A program made the translations under genes and the position numbers. A stretch of DNA of 64,000 nt, from positions 186,001 through 250,000 of the forward strand of contig JAGDZV010000003.1 of the NCBI GenBank assembly GCA_049115495.1, in the 5' to 3' direction. This document shows positions 41,216-50,658 of the stretch, piece after piece. Source of the DNA: JACPUW01 sp049115495. Lineage in GTDB: Bacteria; Bacteroidota; Bacteroidia; CAILMK01; JACPUW01. Each line of letters begins with the position of its first letter. Position 1 is the stretch's first letter. The notes below the pieces were generated by a model. It saw only the letters and a program-made list of their open reading frames with translations, did not search any database and was not told where the DNA came from.

Positions 41216-43261
41216 ATGAAAAAGATTGTATATACCGCCTTATCATTGCTTTTTGCTTTTTCTTTAAATGCACAAGTAGATAGAAGCAAGGCACCAGCTC
41301 CTGGTCCTGAGCCCGAGTTTAGTTTAGGAACTTACAATGAGTTTACCATGGATAATGGTATGAAGGTAATTGTTGTTGAAAACAGTAAAATACCAAGAAT
41401 AACTTACCAGCTAAGACTTGATCTACCCGCCATTAAAGAAGAAGAAAAGGCAGGCTATCTAAGTTTTGCGGGTGATCTTTTAATGGCAGGCACTAAAAAC
41501 CGAACAAAAGACCAAATTGACGAAGAAGTTGGTTTTTTGGGAGCTAGAATGTTTACCAGTTACTCATTTGTTTACTGCTCAGGTTTAAGCAGGCATAAAA
41601 CCGAGCTATTTGATTTAATGGCCGACGTAACCCTTAATCCAGTATTTCCAGATGAAGAACTTGAAAAACTAAAAACCCAATCATTAAGTGCTTTAAAAGC
41701 AAACGAAGAAGACCCGAGTTCAATTAGCGGAAATGTTCGCAGGTCAATTGTTTATGGCAAAGATCACCCATATGGCGAAATTGAGACAGAAGCTACCATT
41801 TCGTCTATAACAGCTAATGATTGCAAAGATTATTATAATCAGTTTTTTACGCCACAGGCAGCTTATTTGGTAATTGTTGGAGACATAAGTTTAGCAGATG
41901 CTAAAAAAATGGCCAACGAAAAATTTGGAAAGTGGGAAGGACATAAACTTGTAAAAGGTAAAATTAACGTTCCAAAAGTACCTTCAAACACCAAAGTATC
42001 TTTTGCGCATAGAACAGGAGCCGTACAAAGTGTGGTTTCAGTAACCTACCCTATTGAGCGAGCACCCGGAGACGATGATTATGTAGCATCTTCAATTATG
42101 AATTCAATTTTAGGAGGTTCTTCATTTGGAGCGCGATTAATGCAAAACTTGAGAGAAGATAAGGCCTTTACATATGGCTGCCGTTCAAGCCTTGGTTCTG
42201 ACGAATACGTGGCATCATTTAACGCATCAGCTTCAGTTAGAAATGAAGTTACCGATAGCGCTATTACTGAAATACTTTTTGAAATGAGAAAAATGGTAAA
42301 CGAAATAGCCACAGAAGATGAGCTAAAAAGAGTAAAGTCTAGCTTAAAAGGTTCTTTTTCTAGAAGTCTTGAAAGTGCTCAGACCATTGCTAGTTATGCA
42401 TTAAATACAGCATTATACGATTTACCGGAAGACTATTATACCACCTATTTGCAAAAGGTTGAATCAGTAACTCTTGATGATGTAAAAAGAGCCGCCGAAA
42501 AATTCTTAAGACCTGAAAACTGCCATATTGTAGTAGTAGGTGATGGAGTAAATGTTGCACCTAAGCTTGAAAAGTTTGGTGAAGTAACCTTTTATGATGC
42601 TTACGGTTTTGAAACGGAAGCACCTGGTTTTGCCTTGCCAGAAGGATTAACTGCAAAAGCTGTTTTAGACAAAGCATTGAATGCTTATGGTGATGCAGAA
42701 GCCATAAAGAAGATGAAATCTTATTCGAAAGAAATGGAAGCTCAAACACCGCAAGGAGCCATTAAAATAATCGACAAAGTTTCAATTAAGAAAAAAATGT
42801 ATTTGCAAACGTGGTTAGCGGGTGGAAATGTTTTGAATGAAACAAAACTCTATAACGGTGCTGCAACCATGAGCCAAATGGGTCAAAGCAATGAGATGGA
42901 TGAAGACGGAGTAAAAAGACTTACTGAAGGATTATCTCTTTACGATGAAGTTGGATTGCTAAATAAACTTGATCAGTTAACCCTGGTTGGCGGAGAATTC
43001 TTTAATGGAGAGAAAGTTGTTGTTGTTGAAAACAACGACAATGGCAACATTGAGAAACTTTATTACAGTTTAGAGTCGGGTTACTTATTAGGTAAAAGTT
43101 CAAGCGCCAATAACAGAGAGATTACATGGACTTACTCTGATTATAAAGATTTTGACGGAGTAAATTATCCTTCAAAAACCAAGAATAGCGTAATGCCATT
43201 TGAATTTGAAGTACTTAGCATAGATGTTAATGCCAAAATCAAGAAGTCATTATTCAAATAA
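41216..43261 (+). CDS. M16-family partner subunit with extra C-terminal domain
   Basis: The 681-residue protein has a signal peptide (ends near SLNAQ) and an M16 fold in which the HxxEH position reads 'LSFAGDLL', so it cannot bind zinc. The R/Y signature of the C-terminal half is present in 'RLMQNLREDKAFTYG', as expected of the non-catalytic partner. A region from about residue 480 to the end resembles the open beta-barrel of LolA/outer-membrane lipoprotein-sorting proteins ('ALNAYGDAEAIKKMKSYS' start). A terminator follows directly. Confidence 0.88.
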   Translation: MKKIVYTALSLLFAFSLNAQVDRSKAPAPGPEPEFSLGTYNEFTMDNGMKVIVVENSKIPRITYQLRLDLPAIKEEEKAGYLSFAGDLLMAGTKNRTKDQIDEEVGFLGARMFTSYSFVYCSGLSRHKTELFDLMADVTLNPVFPDEELEKLKTQSLSALKANEEDPSSISGNVRRSIVYGKDHPYGEIETEATISSITANDCKDYYNQFFTPQAAYLVIVGDISLADAKKMANEKFGKWEGHKLVKGKINVPKVPSNTKVSFAHRTGAVQSVVSVTYPIERAPGDDDYVASSIMNSILGGSSFGARLMQNLREDKAFTYGCRSSLGSDEYVASFNASASVRNEVTDSAITEILFEMRKMVNEIATEDELKRVKSSLKGSFSRSLESAQTIASYALNTALYDLPEDYYTTYLQKVESVTLDDVKRAAEKFLRPENCHIVVVGDGVNVAPKLEKFGEVTFYDAYGFETEAPGFALPEGLTAKAVLDKALNAYGDAEAIKKMKSYSKEMEAQTPQGAIKIIDKVSIKKKMYLQTWLAGGNVLNETKLYNGAATMSQMGQSNEMDEDGVKRLTEGLSLYDEVGLLNKLDQLTLVGGEFFNGEKVVVVENNDNGNIEKLYYSLESGYLLGKSSSANNREITWTYSDYKDFDGVNYPSKTKNSVMPFEFEVLSIDVNAKIKKSLFK

Positions 43262-43281
43262 TCTTTTAATTGAATAATTGA

Positions 43282-43314
43282 AAAGCCGCTGCAGTAATGT
43301 AGCGGCTTTTTTTT
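43282..43314 (+). terminator. Rho-independent terminator after the M16 pair
   Basis: AAAGCCGCT pairs with AGCGGCTTT across a ten-base loop and is followed by a T8 run, 20 bases after the stop codon. Confidence 0.9.
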
Positions 43315-43451
43315 GCCCTTGTAAAACAGTAAGTCATCGAATGCTAGTGTCAACTAGACCTAATTATTAATGATTCAATCGCTTAGCACATGTTTTCGTA
43401 ACAACCATTTCATTTATTTGTGGTTGATATTAAAAAAATATCTATAGGAGT

Positions 43452-46400
43452 ATGAGAATTTCTATTGTAATTGTGTGGCTTTTTTGCGGTATTTCATCTT
43501 TTGCCACTACATATTATTCACAATCTAGCGGCGATCCTTCAACCACTACCAATTGGGATTCAGAAAGAAATGGTGGAGGCACAGAACCTAGTAATTTCAC
43601 TACTGGCAGCGATGTATTTGTGATTCAAAATGGGCATACGCTAACTACTACGGGAATTTGGAATTTGGGCGGTTCAAATATGACTTTACAGATAGAAAAT
43701 GGGGGTGTTTTACAAGCTAATCATGAAATTGACCTAACCCCTTCTTCTACTTTTCAAATAGATAATGGTGGCACTTATAATCATAACTTTACTAGTAAGG
43801 AGATTTTTGACGGAACTGAAAGTTTTGGTTCAAGCAGTACAGTAGAGTTTCAAGCACGGCCTTCATCAACTCTTGATCAAGGTATTACATTCGGTAATTT
43901 GACCTTTGACTTTTCATCAGGTGGGAGTTTAAGAATTGACAATACCGACAATGAGACTTTTACTGTTAATGGAGATTTGAAGATTGAAAATTCGGGGGGA
44001 GGCACTAACGAAATACGAATGGCTACTGGCTCAGGCGACAACATAACTTTAACTATTGCCGGAAGCCTTATGATGTCAGGTGGAAGGTTCGACTTTTACA
44101 GTGGAAGCGGTGGTTCAAATGGAACAATTAATATTGGCGGAGATTTACTATTTACTGGTGGTACTTGGGATAATGCAGGTTCAGACAACCTAACCGTAAA
44201 TTTTACAAACACCATTTCAACCAGCAGTATAAATCTTAGTGGAGTAGCCTATTCAAATGCGCAAGGCGATGTGGATTATAACATTCAAAATGGTTCAACA
44301 ACAACTTTGTTGTCAGATTGGGTTATTGGCTCTGGAGAGCTCCTGACGGTAGAGTCTGGCGGACAGTTAAACTTTTCTACATTTAATGTTTCAGGAAGTG
44401 GTGGTTTTGCGACTAACTCTGGTGCTTCTTTAGGAATTGGAGCTACCGATGGAATTGACAATGCATCAACAGGTGGAAATATAAGATTCACATCAGCAAA
44501 CAGATCAATTGATTTGGGTACCAACATAATTTATAATGGTACTTCTGCCCAAGAAACTGGCGATGGTGTTGATGATATTGGCGTATTAACCGGAAAAATT
44601 CAGATATCAAATGTAAGTAACACTGTAACCTTTACTCAAGACCTAAATGTTGGAGATGGCTTTGAATTTATTGTTGATGAGAATGCATCACTTGATATGA
44701 ATTCTGGAATTGAAATTATCAAATCGAGCGGAAGCGCTACTTTAACAATTAATGGAACAGTAATAATTGGTGACGATGATGGTTTTAGCACATCAGGAAC
44801 AAGTGATGCCGCTTTTCAAGGGTTTACATCATGTGTAATTGGTAATTCAGCATTGGTTAACTACGACCAATCAGGATCTCAGACCATAACAAATCAGTTT
44901 TCATATGGAAGTTTGACCTTGTCAGGTTCATCAAATAAAACAGCTGCTGGTTCTTTAGATGTAAATGGAGACATCCTTATCACGGGTTCAGCTACATTTA
45001 TTCCAGGATCAAATCAAGTGAACATTGCCGGTGGTTTTACGCTAAGTTCTAGCGGTAGTTTAACCGAATCAGGTTCTACAATTGTTTTTGACGGAACGGG
45101 TACACACGCTATTAGTAGTACAAGAACAACTGAAAACTTAGATGATGTACAGTTTACAGGCACGGGCACCTATAATTTAGGAAGCTCTTTTAGAATTAAT
45201 TCAGGGCATAGCTTAACCATAACTGGCGCTTGTACAATCAACACTGGCGATAATGAATTTGATAGCCCTAGTGGAAACTTTATAATGAGTACCGGAACGT
45301 TTAATTTTGAAACAGTTACAGCTACAGATAACTTACCCGACTTTAATTCACTTACCATTACAGGGGGAACCATAGAACTTGGTGGCGCAGGAAATCAACA
45401 ATTAAATGGTGGAGAAACTTATAATAACCTAACATTTTCTGGGTCAGGAACTAAGACAATTAGCTCAGCAACCAGCAGTATTAGCGGAACAGTTTATATT
45501 ACTGAAACGTGTACTTTAAACGTTGGAAGTAGCACTTTAGGAGGTGGAAGTACTAATTTAACGATGGATAACGGCCATCTAATTGTTGAAGGCAGTAGCA
45601 CTAGACCTACTATAGGGGGAACTTATTCTTTAACCGGCGGTACTATAGAATTTGCTGGCTCATCTGCAACAACGGTACGTTCTCCATTAACCTATAATAA
45701 TGTAATAATTTCAGGCACTAACATTGCCACCAGTTCTGGAAACTACACCTTGAATAGCGGGGCAACTTTTACAGTAAATTCAGGAGCAAAGTTTACCACA
45801 AGTACAAGAAGAATTATTGGTACTACGTCATCAAATGTTGTTATAAATGGAACTTTTAAAACCGAAGATGCTGATGGGTTTTCAGGTACAAGTGGCAGCG
45901 AATCAATTGACTTAAATACAATATCATTAACTCTAGGGTCCTCTTCAACCATTGAATATGGCAGAAGTGGTGGCCAATCAATTTCAGATAGAGATGATTA
46001 TGCCAACCTTATTGTAAGTGGATCAGGTATAAAAACAATGACCGGATCACCAAGTATAAGTGGTAATTACACGCTTTCAGCTGGTTCGGTAAACTATCCA
46101 ACGTCTCTTACATTTAATGGTTCTGCAACACAGTCTATTGCCGGAAATAATTATGGAACTACCACAATAATTCTAAGTGGAGGTGGAGAAAAAGATATTG
46201 ATGCCGAAACGACTATTAACGGTACAATTACTTTTACAAATGGTGATCTTGACTTAAACAATCACAATTTAAATTTGGGAACATCAGTAACTGTTTCATC
46301 AGCAAATAGCGATTCTTATGTTAAAATTGGTGGAACTGGAAGAGTGGTGAGAACCATAACAAATGGTAGCGATTTCTTTTTTCCCATTGGTGAAAACCCA

Positions 46401-47291
46401 TACCTGCCGATGACTGTTTCTTGCGCTTCATGTACAAACGAAGAGATTTCGGTTGGCGTAGAAGATGTTATTTATGATGATCCTGAAGTAGAAACAACAA
46501 CTTTTGCCACAGCCGGACATACAAATTATGTAAATAAGACTTGGGATTTGAATACAGATGGTATTTCAGGAAACGTAACTATAAAATTACAGTGGAACTC
46601 TAGTGATCAAACCACAAACCCTGGCTCAAATAATTCATCAAATAGCATTGCCTTGGGCTTTTGGGAAAATGGAAATAGTTTAGATTGGGACCCTGGTACT
46701 GTTTCTACGGCAAGTGTTTCTGGCACTGTTTATACTCAAGAACGTACTCTTAGTGGTTTAAATTCAAACAAATACTTTTTAGGAATTGGAGCAAGCTCTA
46801 CCCCCTTGCCTGTAGAATTTGCCTTTTTTAGTGCCAATTGCCAAAATGATGATCTTATTAATTTCAGTTGGAAAACTTTCACCGAAACAAATTGTAGTCA
46901 TTTTGAATTACAATTAAGTATTGATGGGATTAGTTTTTTCACTGAGCATGAAACCTTTGGACAAGGAACAACATTAAACCCCACATTTTATCAAAACACA
47001 ATTAAAAACGAACTAGGCTATCAATTTGCAAGGCTTAAGCAAGTTGATTTTGATGGCGTTAATGACTTCTCAAAAACAGTTGAAATTGATTGTAAAAATA
47101 CTAAAGCCTTATACTCTATTTCAGGCAACAACATAAGCTTTTCTGAGCCTATATCGGTTCAAATCTTGAACATAAATGGAGCATTAATTGAAAACTTTAA
47201 GCAAAGCACAAGGGTTAACCTAAGCTACTTACCATCAGGTATTTACTTATTAAAAACTAAAGAGTCTGTAGAAAAAATTACGATTCAATAG
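43452..47291 (+). CDS. Large repetitive T9SS-exported adhesin-like protein
   Basis: The 1279-residue protein has a signal peptide and a very Gly/Ser/Thr/Asn-rich body predicted as beta-helix. A module of the form 'NLxxSGSGxKTxxG...SISG' recurs near residues 485, 655, 750, 850 and 900. The stretch 'GxSGGQSIxxxxxYxxLxxSGSxxKT' is seen twice, near 475 and 840. From about residue 1110 a globular segment begins ('LPVEFAFFSANCQNDD'), then a type A sorting domain ending 'YLPSGIYLLKTKESVEKITIQ'. It is likely a surface filament or adhesin. Its last 14 bases overlap the convergent radical SAM gene. An AGGAG sits just before the ATG. Confidence 0.75.
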   Translation: MRISIVIVWLFCGISSFATTYYSQSSGDPSTTTNWDSERNGGGTEPSNFTTGSDVFVIQNGHTLTTTGIWNLGGSNMTLQIENGGVLQANHEIDLTPSSTFQIDNGGTYNHNFTSKEIFDGTESFGSSSTVEFQARPSSTLDQGITFGNLTFDFSSGGSLRIDNTDNETFTVNGDLKIENSGGGTNEIRMATGSGDNITLTIAGSLMMSGGRFDFYSGSGGSNGTINIGGDLLFTGGTWDNAGSDNLTVNFTNTISTSSINLSGVAYSNAQGDVDYNIQNGSTTTLLSDWVIGSGELLTVESGGQLNFSTFNVSGSGGFATNSGASLGIGATDGIDNASTGGNIRFTSANRSIDLGTNIIYNGTSAQETGDGVDDIGVLTGKIQISNVSNTVTFTQDLNVGDGFEFIVDENASLDMNSGIEIIKSSGSATLTINGTVIIGDDDGFSTSGTSDAAFQGFTSCVIGNSALVNYDQSGSQTITNQFSYGSLTLSGSSNKTAAGSLDVNGDILITGSATFIPGSNQVNIAGGFTLSSSGSLTESGSTIVFDGTGTHAISSTRTTENLDDVQFTGTGTYNLGSSFRINSGHSLTITGACTINTGDNEFDSPSGNFIMSTGTFNFETVTATDNLPDFNSLTITGGTIELGGAGNQQLNGGETYNNLTFSGSGTKTISSATSSISGTVYITETCTLNVGSSTLGGGSTNLTMDNGHLIVEGSSTRPTIGGTYSLTGGTIEFAGSSATTVRSPLTYNNVIISGTNIATSSGNYTLNSGATFTVNSGAKFTTSTRRIIGTTSSNVVINGTFKTEDADGFSGTSGSESIDLNTISLTLGSSSTIEYGRSGGQSISDRDDYANLIVSGSGIKTMTGSPSISGNYTLSAGSVNYPTSLTFNGSATQSIAGNNYGTTTIILSGGGEKDIDAETTINGTITFTNGDLDLNNHNLNLGTSVTVSSANSDSYVKIGGTGRVVRTITNGSDFFFPIGENPYLPMTVSCASCTNEEISVGVEDVIYDDPEVETTTFATAGHTNYVNKTWDLNTDGISGNVTIKLQWNSSDQTTNPGSNNSSNSIALGFWENGNSLDWDPGTVSTASVSGTVYTQERTLSGLNSNKYFLGIGASSTPLPVEFAFFSANCQNDDLINFSWKTFTETNCSHFELQLSIDGISFFTEHETFGQGTTLNPTFYQNTIKNELGYQFARLKQVDFDGVNDFSKTVEIDCKNTKALYSISGNNISFSEPISVQILNINGALIENFKQSTRVNLSYLPSGIYLLKTKESVEKITIQ

Positions 47292-48219
47292 GTTTAGGGA
47301 GTAGTTCTTTAATATCGTAATGTTTAGCAAAGAACTCATCGCACCACAAACAAATATTTTCTAACGCTTCAGTTCTTGCTTTTGCGTAAATCTCACTAAC
47401 TCCAATGCTCTCTCCCATTTTCCATGGGTTACCTGCATTTATTGCCTGAAATACAGGGGAATCAGAAACACGCTCAAGCACATCGGCCACTTTTTCAGTT
47501 CTTGCATCACCCATTGGTTCTTTGGTACCTGGGCAGCAAGGGTTTATTTGCCAAAGCTGAATACTTATCTCTTGTGGTATTTCTTCACCGCCTGTTAAAA
47601 ATCCAATGCCACCTGAAAGTATTGAACAGAAATTATGGTTCGGATCGCGTTTCCAAATGTTCTTTTGCATGGCCCTTCCGCGTGCCCAATTGCCGCCAAG
47701 CCACATATCATCTGTAGCACCCCAAAACCCCCAACTTAAAGGAAAACTGTGTAAGTAGTTGTCTTTTTTTATCAAAGGATCTTTATCATCCCCATTTACA
47801 CCCCGGCTCTCAAAAAGCTCAGCAAGTTCCATAAGCCTAGCACCTTGGTGTTTGTGGTAGCGATCAATACTTGCAATATCAAAACGGCTAACACCTTTCT
47901 CAATTAAGGTATCAAGTCTTTCTTCATTCAAAAGATCCCCGTTCGTTTGAAGCATAATTTGGGTCTTTCCTTTATACTTATCGGCCAAAGCATCTAAAAT
48001 GGTATAAAGCTTCTCTCGCTCGGCCAATGGCTCCCCACCTGATAAAATTACTCTATCGGCAGTATCAGGAAGGTTTTTTACAATTGCTAAACAATCTTCA
48101 GTTGAGATTCTGTTGCCTTGTGGGCCTGAAAAATTATAGCAATGGTCGCATTGATCATTACACAGTTGAGTAAAAACCCAGTATATCGATTCACAATGGT
48201 TGTAATCCTTTTCAATCAT
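47278..48219 (-). CDS. Radical SAM enzyme of an ABC-transporter operon
   Basis: The 313-residue protein has the [4Fe-4S]-SAM motif Cys20-x3-Cys24-x2-Cys27 (CNDQCDHC), the GGEP motif (LSGGEPLAERE) and a TIM-barrel pattern. The C-terminal part has further cysteines (FCSIL; NPCCPGTKE; ICLWCDEF) that could hold an auxiliary cluster, as in SPASM or twitch proteins. Substrate is unknown. It is the last gene after two permeases, a CAP protein and an ABC ATPase on the same strand, 27 bases behind the ATPase. It may modify or mature something moved by, or needed for, that transporter. Confidence 0.75.
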   Translation of the reverse strand: MIEKDYNHCESIYWVFTQLCNDQCDHCYNFSGPQGNRISTEDCLAIVKNLPDTADRVILSGGEPLAEREKLYTILDALADKYKGKTQIMLQTNGDLLNEERLDTLIEKGVSRFDIASIDRYHKHQGARLMELAELFESRGVNGDDKDPLIKKDNYLHSFPLSWGFWGATDDMWLGGNWARGRAMQKNIWKRDPNHNFCSILSGGIGFLTGGEEIPQEISIQLWQINPCCPGTKEPMGDARTEKVADVLERVSDSPVFQAINAGNPWKMGESIGVSEIYAKARTEALENICLWCDEFFAKHYDIKELLPKPIES

Positions 48220-48246
48220 AGATTATGAGCTAATGCAAATTATCAA

Positions 48247-48978
48247 TTAAAGGTTCTGCCAAAAGTCTTTTTCTTGGGCGGCACCAGTTCTTGCATCAAC
48301 TGCAAATGAATGTTTATTCTCAAAAATGCTAAGTAACCCTTGTTCCATAATTCCCCATTTATCGCCCATTAAAATGGCTTCTTTTACATCATGCGTTACA
48401 AATATTGAAGTGATTTCATTTTGTAAAGAAATTGCCTTGAAAAGCTCCTGCATCTGCATTCTAGTTTCACTGTCTAAATTGCCAAAAGGTTCGTCAAGCA
48501 GAAGCATTTGCGGCTTTATGATTAAAGCCCTTCCAAAAGCTACTCTTTGTTTTTGCCCACCACTTAACTCGCTATTATACTTTAATTTATGCTCGGTGAG
48601 TTGAAGTTGCTCAAGCATAGATTCAACACTTACTGTTATTTCATTCTCTTGTTTCTTCTGAATTCGCAAGCCAAAGGCCACATTCTCAAACACATTCAAA
48701 TGAGGAAACAACAATGCTTCTTGGTATAGATAGATGATCTTACGTTTTTGAGCAGACAATTGGCTAATATCTTTACCATTTACTTCAAGACTTCCCTGCC
48801 CTTTTTCTAAGCCAGCAATTATCTTTAGCAAGGTGGTTTTTCCGCAGCCAGACTTACCTAAAATGCTTAAAGTTTGCCCCCTTTCAAGTGCCAAATCAAT
48901 TCCCTTTAAAACCGAAGTTTTACCAAATGTCTTGCTTATACCTTTTGCATTGAAATACACAGCACAAATATTACTCAA
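48247..48978 (-). CDS. ABC importer ATPase (PotA/FbpC-like)
   Basis: The 243-residue ATPase has Walker A GKSGCGKTT, Q-loop 'YLYQEALLFPHL', signature LSGGQKQR, Walker B LLLDEPF and the switch His in VTHD. The sequence is of the spermidine/iron/thiamine type of importer ATPases, without a long regulatory C-domain. The frame starts at TTG 48978, overlapping the CAP gene by eight bases. A GTG at 48960 that gives MYFNAKGISK is an equally plausible start. The partner permeases lie upstream in the operon. Confidence 0.88.
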   Translation of the reverse strand: MSNICAVYFNAKGISKTFGKTSVLKGIDLALERGQTLSILGKSGCGKTTLLKIIAGLEKGQGSLEVNGKDISQLSAQKRKIIYLYQEALLFPHLNVFENVAFGLRIQKKQENEITVSVESMLEQLQLTEHKLKYNSELSGGQKQRVAFGRALIIKPQMLLLDEPFGNLDSETRMQMQELFKAISLQNEITSIFVTHDVKEAILMGDKWGIMEQGLLSIFENKHSFAVDARTGAAQEKDFWQNL

Positions 48979-49903
48979 CCCTAATCAATATCCCTGAAGC
49001 CTGAACTTCTTTGCCCCTTAGCCTTCCATTTTCATCATACGGTCTGTGGAATATTTGAAGATAGTAAAGACCTTTTTTCTTAAAGCTAAATTCAAGTTTA
49101 TAGCTACCATCGGCTTTTCGTTCTGGCACATCAAAAAAGGTAATTTTACTTGTTCCATCAAAGTATGAACCTTTTAATGTGATTTTAACAGGGTTCATTG
49201 GTTTGATTTTCTTCTCTTTACAGGCATAAAACTTTGTTAATCCAATACTAAAATCGCATTTTACAATCAACTCAATTTTCTCATTTGGAGTGTAAACTGG
49301 TTTCAATTCGTTTTCAAAAACATAATATCTATCCAAAAACTCTTCGTAATAAGTAAAATGACGATCTACCAAGTAATAACCCAATCCAACATGGGTATGT
49401 GGTTTGTAAATTATGTTTTGTTTGTGGCCATCATTTGGGTGCCTTTCTGTAATAAAGGCTTTGTGTCCAGCTTTCATTAAGCTATCTATGGTAAAAGAGT
49501 CTTTTTTGTACTTAGGTGTTCTCCATTCACCGTAAGCATTTTCGGCTACGTGGTCTTTTCCACCTGCAAAAGCCCATCTATGATAAGGTTTCTCTCCTGC
49601 CCTGTTCCAATGTCCCACATATCCGCCTTCAGCTGCATCTTTGGCCATTTTGTTTGCTACTCTACAAGCTAATATGTCAAGCTGTACAGGTTCGCATTTG
49701 TATTTTAAACGCGATTCATTAATTACCTGAAGCTGCACTACTTTTAGGTAAAGAGATGAATCGTCATCGGCAAATTGTGGAAGCCTTGTTTCTAGTGAAT
49801 TTAATTCTTGATAATATTTGAATTGCGATGCCAAGTCAACTTTTTGGGCATAAATATTTAGTCCAATGGTAATTGCAAAAAATAGGGTTATATACTTTTT
49901 CAA
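48971..49903 (-). CDS. Secreted CAP/SCP-domain protein inside the ABC operon
   Basis: The 310-residue protein has a signal peptide (ends near NIYAQ) and a CAP/SCP domain at about residues 55-190: 'VINESRLKYKCEPVQLDILACRVANKMAKDAAEGGYVGHW' and 'VAENAYGEW', with conserved His and Glu. A C-terminal beta-sandwich of about 110 residues follows. It begins at TTG 49903 in a TTGA overlap with the permease stop codon, so translation is coupled. The location between permease and ATPase genes is where a solute-binding protein might be expected, but this fold is not a known transporter receptor. Confidence 0.75.
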   Translation of the reverse strand: MKKYITLFFAITIGLNIYAQKVDLASQFKYYQELNSLETRLPQFADDDSSLYLKVVQLQVINESRLKYKCEPVQLDILACRVANKMAKDAAEGGYVGHWNRAGEKPYHRWAFAGGKDHVAENAYGEWRTPKYKKDSFTIDSLMKAGHKAFITERHPNDGHKQNIIYKPHTHVGLGYYLVDRHFTYYEEFLDRYYVFENELKPVYTPNEKIELIVKCDFSIGLTKFYACKEKKIKPMNPVKITLKGSYFDGTSKITFFDVPERKADGSYKLEFSFKKKGLYYLQIFHRPYDENGRLRGKEVQASGILIRVE

Positions 49904-50658
49904 GAAGCGTTTTTAAGAATGAATAGTTTATTAATGTACAAAAGGGCAAGTGGCGGTAAAATCAATAGCATAGCAGCAACCGCAGCAACATATGGGTTAG
50001 CTTCATTCACCAAGCTATATACTTGAATAGTAAGCGTTTTCACTTTTCCAATTCCGATATACTGAGTTAATCCAAAATCAAACCATGAAATTAAAAAACT
50101 TTGGAAAAAGCTTATAAGAAGCATTTGTTTTGAAATTGGGATTAGCGCATTGCGCCATTGATCTAGATGTGATCCTCCTAGGGTGGCTACAAGGTTTTTA
50201 TAATCATGGTGTTTAGCGTTCCAAAAGCCTGAAAAAAGCAGCAGAGCATAAGGATATACAATAAACAGCTGGGCTAAGCCTACACCAATAACCGAAGCTG
50301 AAATGCCAAAATAGTTGAAATAGAAACTTATGGCAATTGCGAATATGATTGGCGAAAGTGCAAAAGGTAAAATGGCCAATTTTTTAAATAAATCAGCTTT
50401 TGATGATAAGAACAGATAATGAGATGTTACAAAAGCAAGTGCGGTAGCTACAAAAGCAATAGAAATTGATAGCAATAAACTTGTGATTAAGCTGGAACCA
50501 AGATCTGATTGTCCATCAAATAATTTCTGCCAGTTTGAGAGGCTTAAATCTGGGATTAGCTTTGGAAACAACCATTTTTGGCTCAAAGAAAGAACAAGCA
50601 AATAAACCACAGGACTCACCAATATGATTGCTAAAGTATTTCTCCAGATTTTACGCAT
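49900..50658 (-). CDS. ABC transporter permease 2 (binding-protein-dependent type)
   Basis: About 252 residues with six transmembrane helices and the cytoplasmic EAA-like loop 'VATLGGSHLDQWRNALIPI' that contacts the ATPase. It belongs to the MalG/PotC-type inner-membrane permeases. An in-frame GTG lies one codon upstream at 50661. The ATG at 50658 is preferred. It overlaps permease 1 by eight bases and the CAP gene by four. Confidence 0.85.
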   Translation of the reverse strand: MRKIWRNTLAIILVSPVVYLLVLSLSQKWLFPKLIPDLSLSNWQKLFDGQSDLGSSLITSLLLSISIAFVATALAFVTSHYLFLSSKADLFKKLAILPFALSPIIFAIAISFYFNYFGISASVIGVGLAQLFIVYPYALLLFSGFWNAKHHDYKNLVATLGGSHLDQWRNALIPISKQMLLISFFQSFLISWFDFGLTQYIGIGKVKTLTIQVYSLVNEANPYVAAVAAMLLILPPLALLYINKLFILKNAS

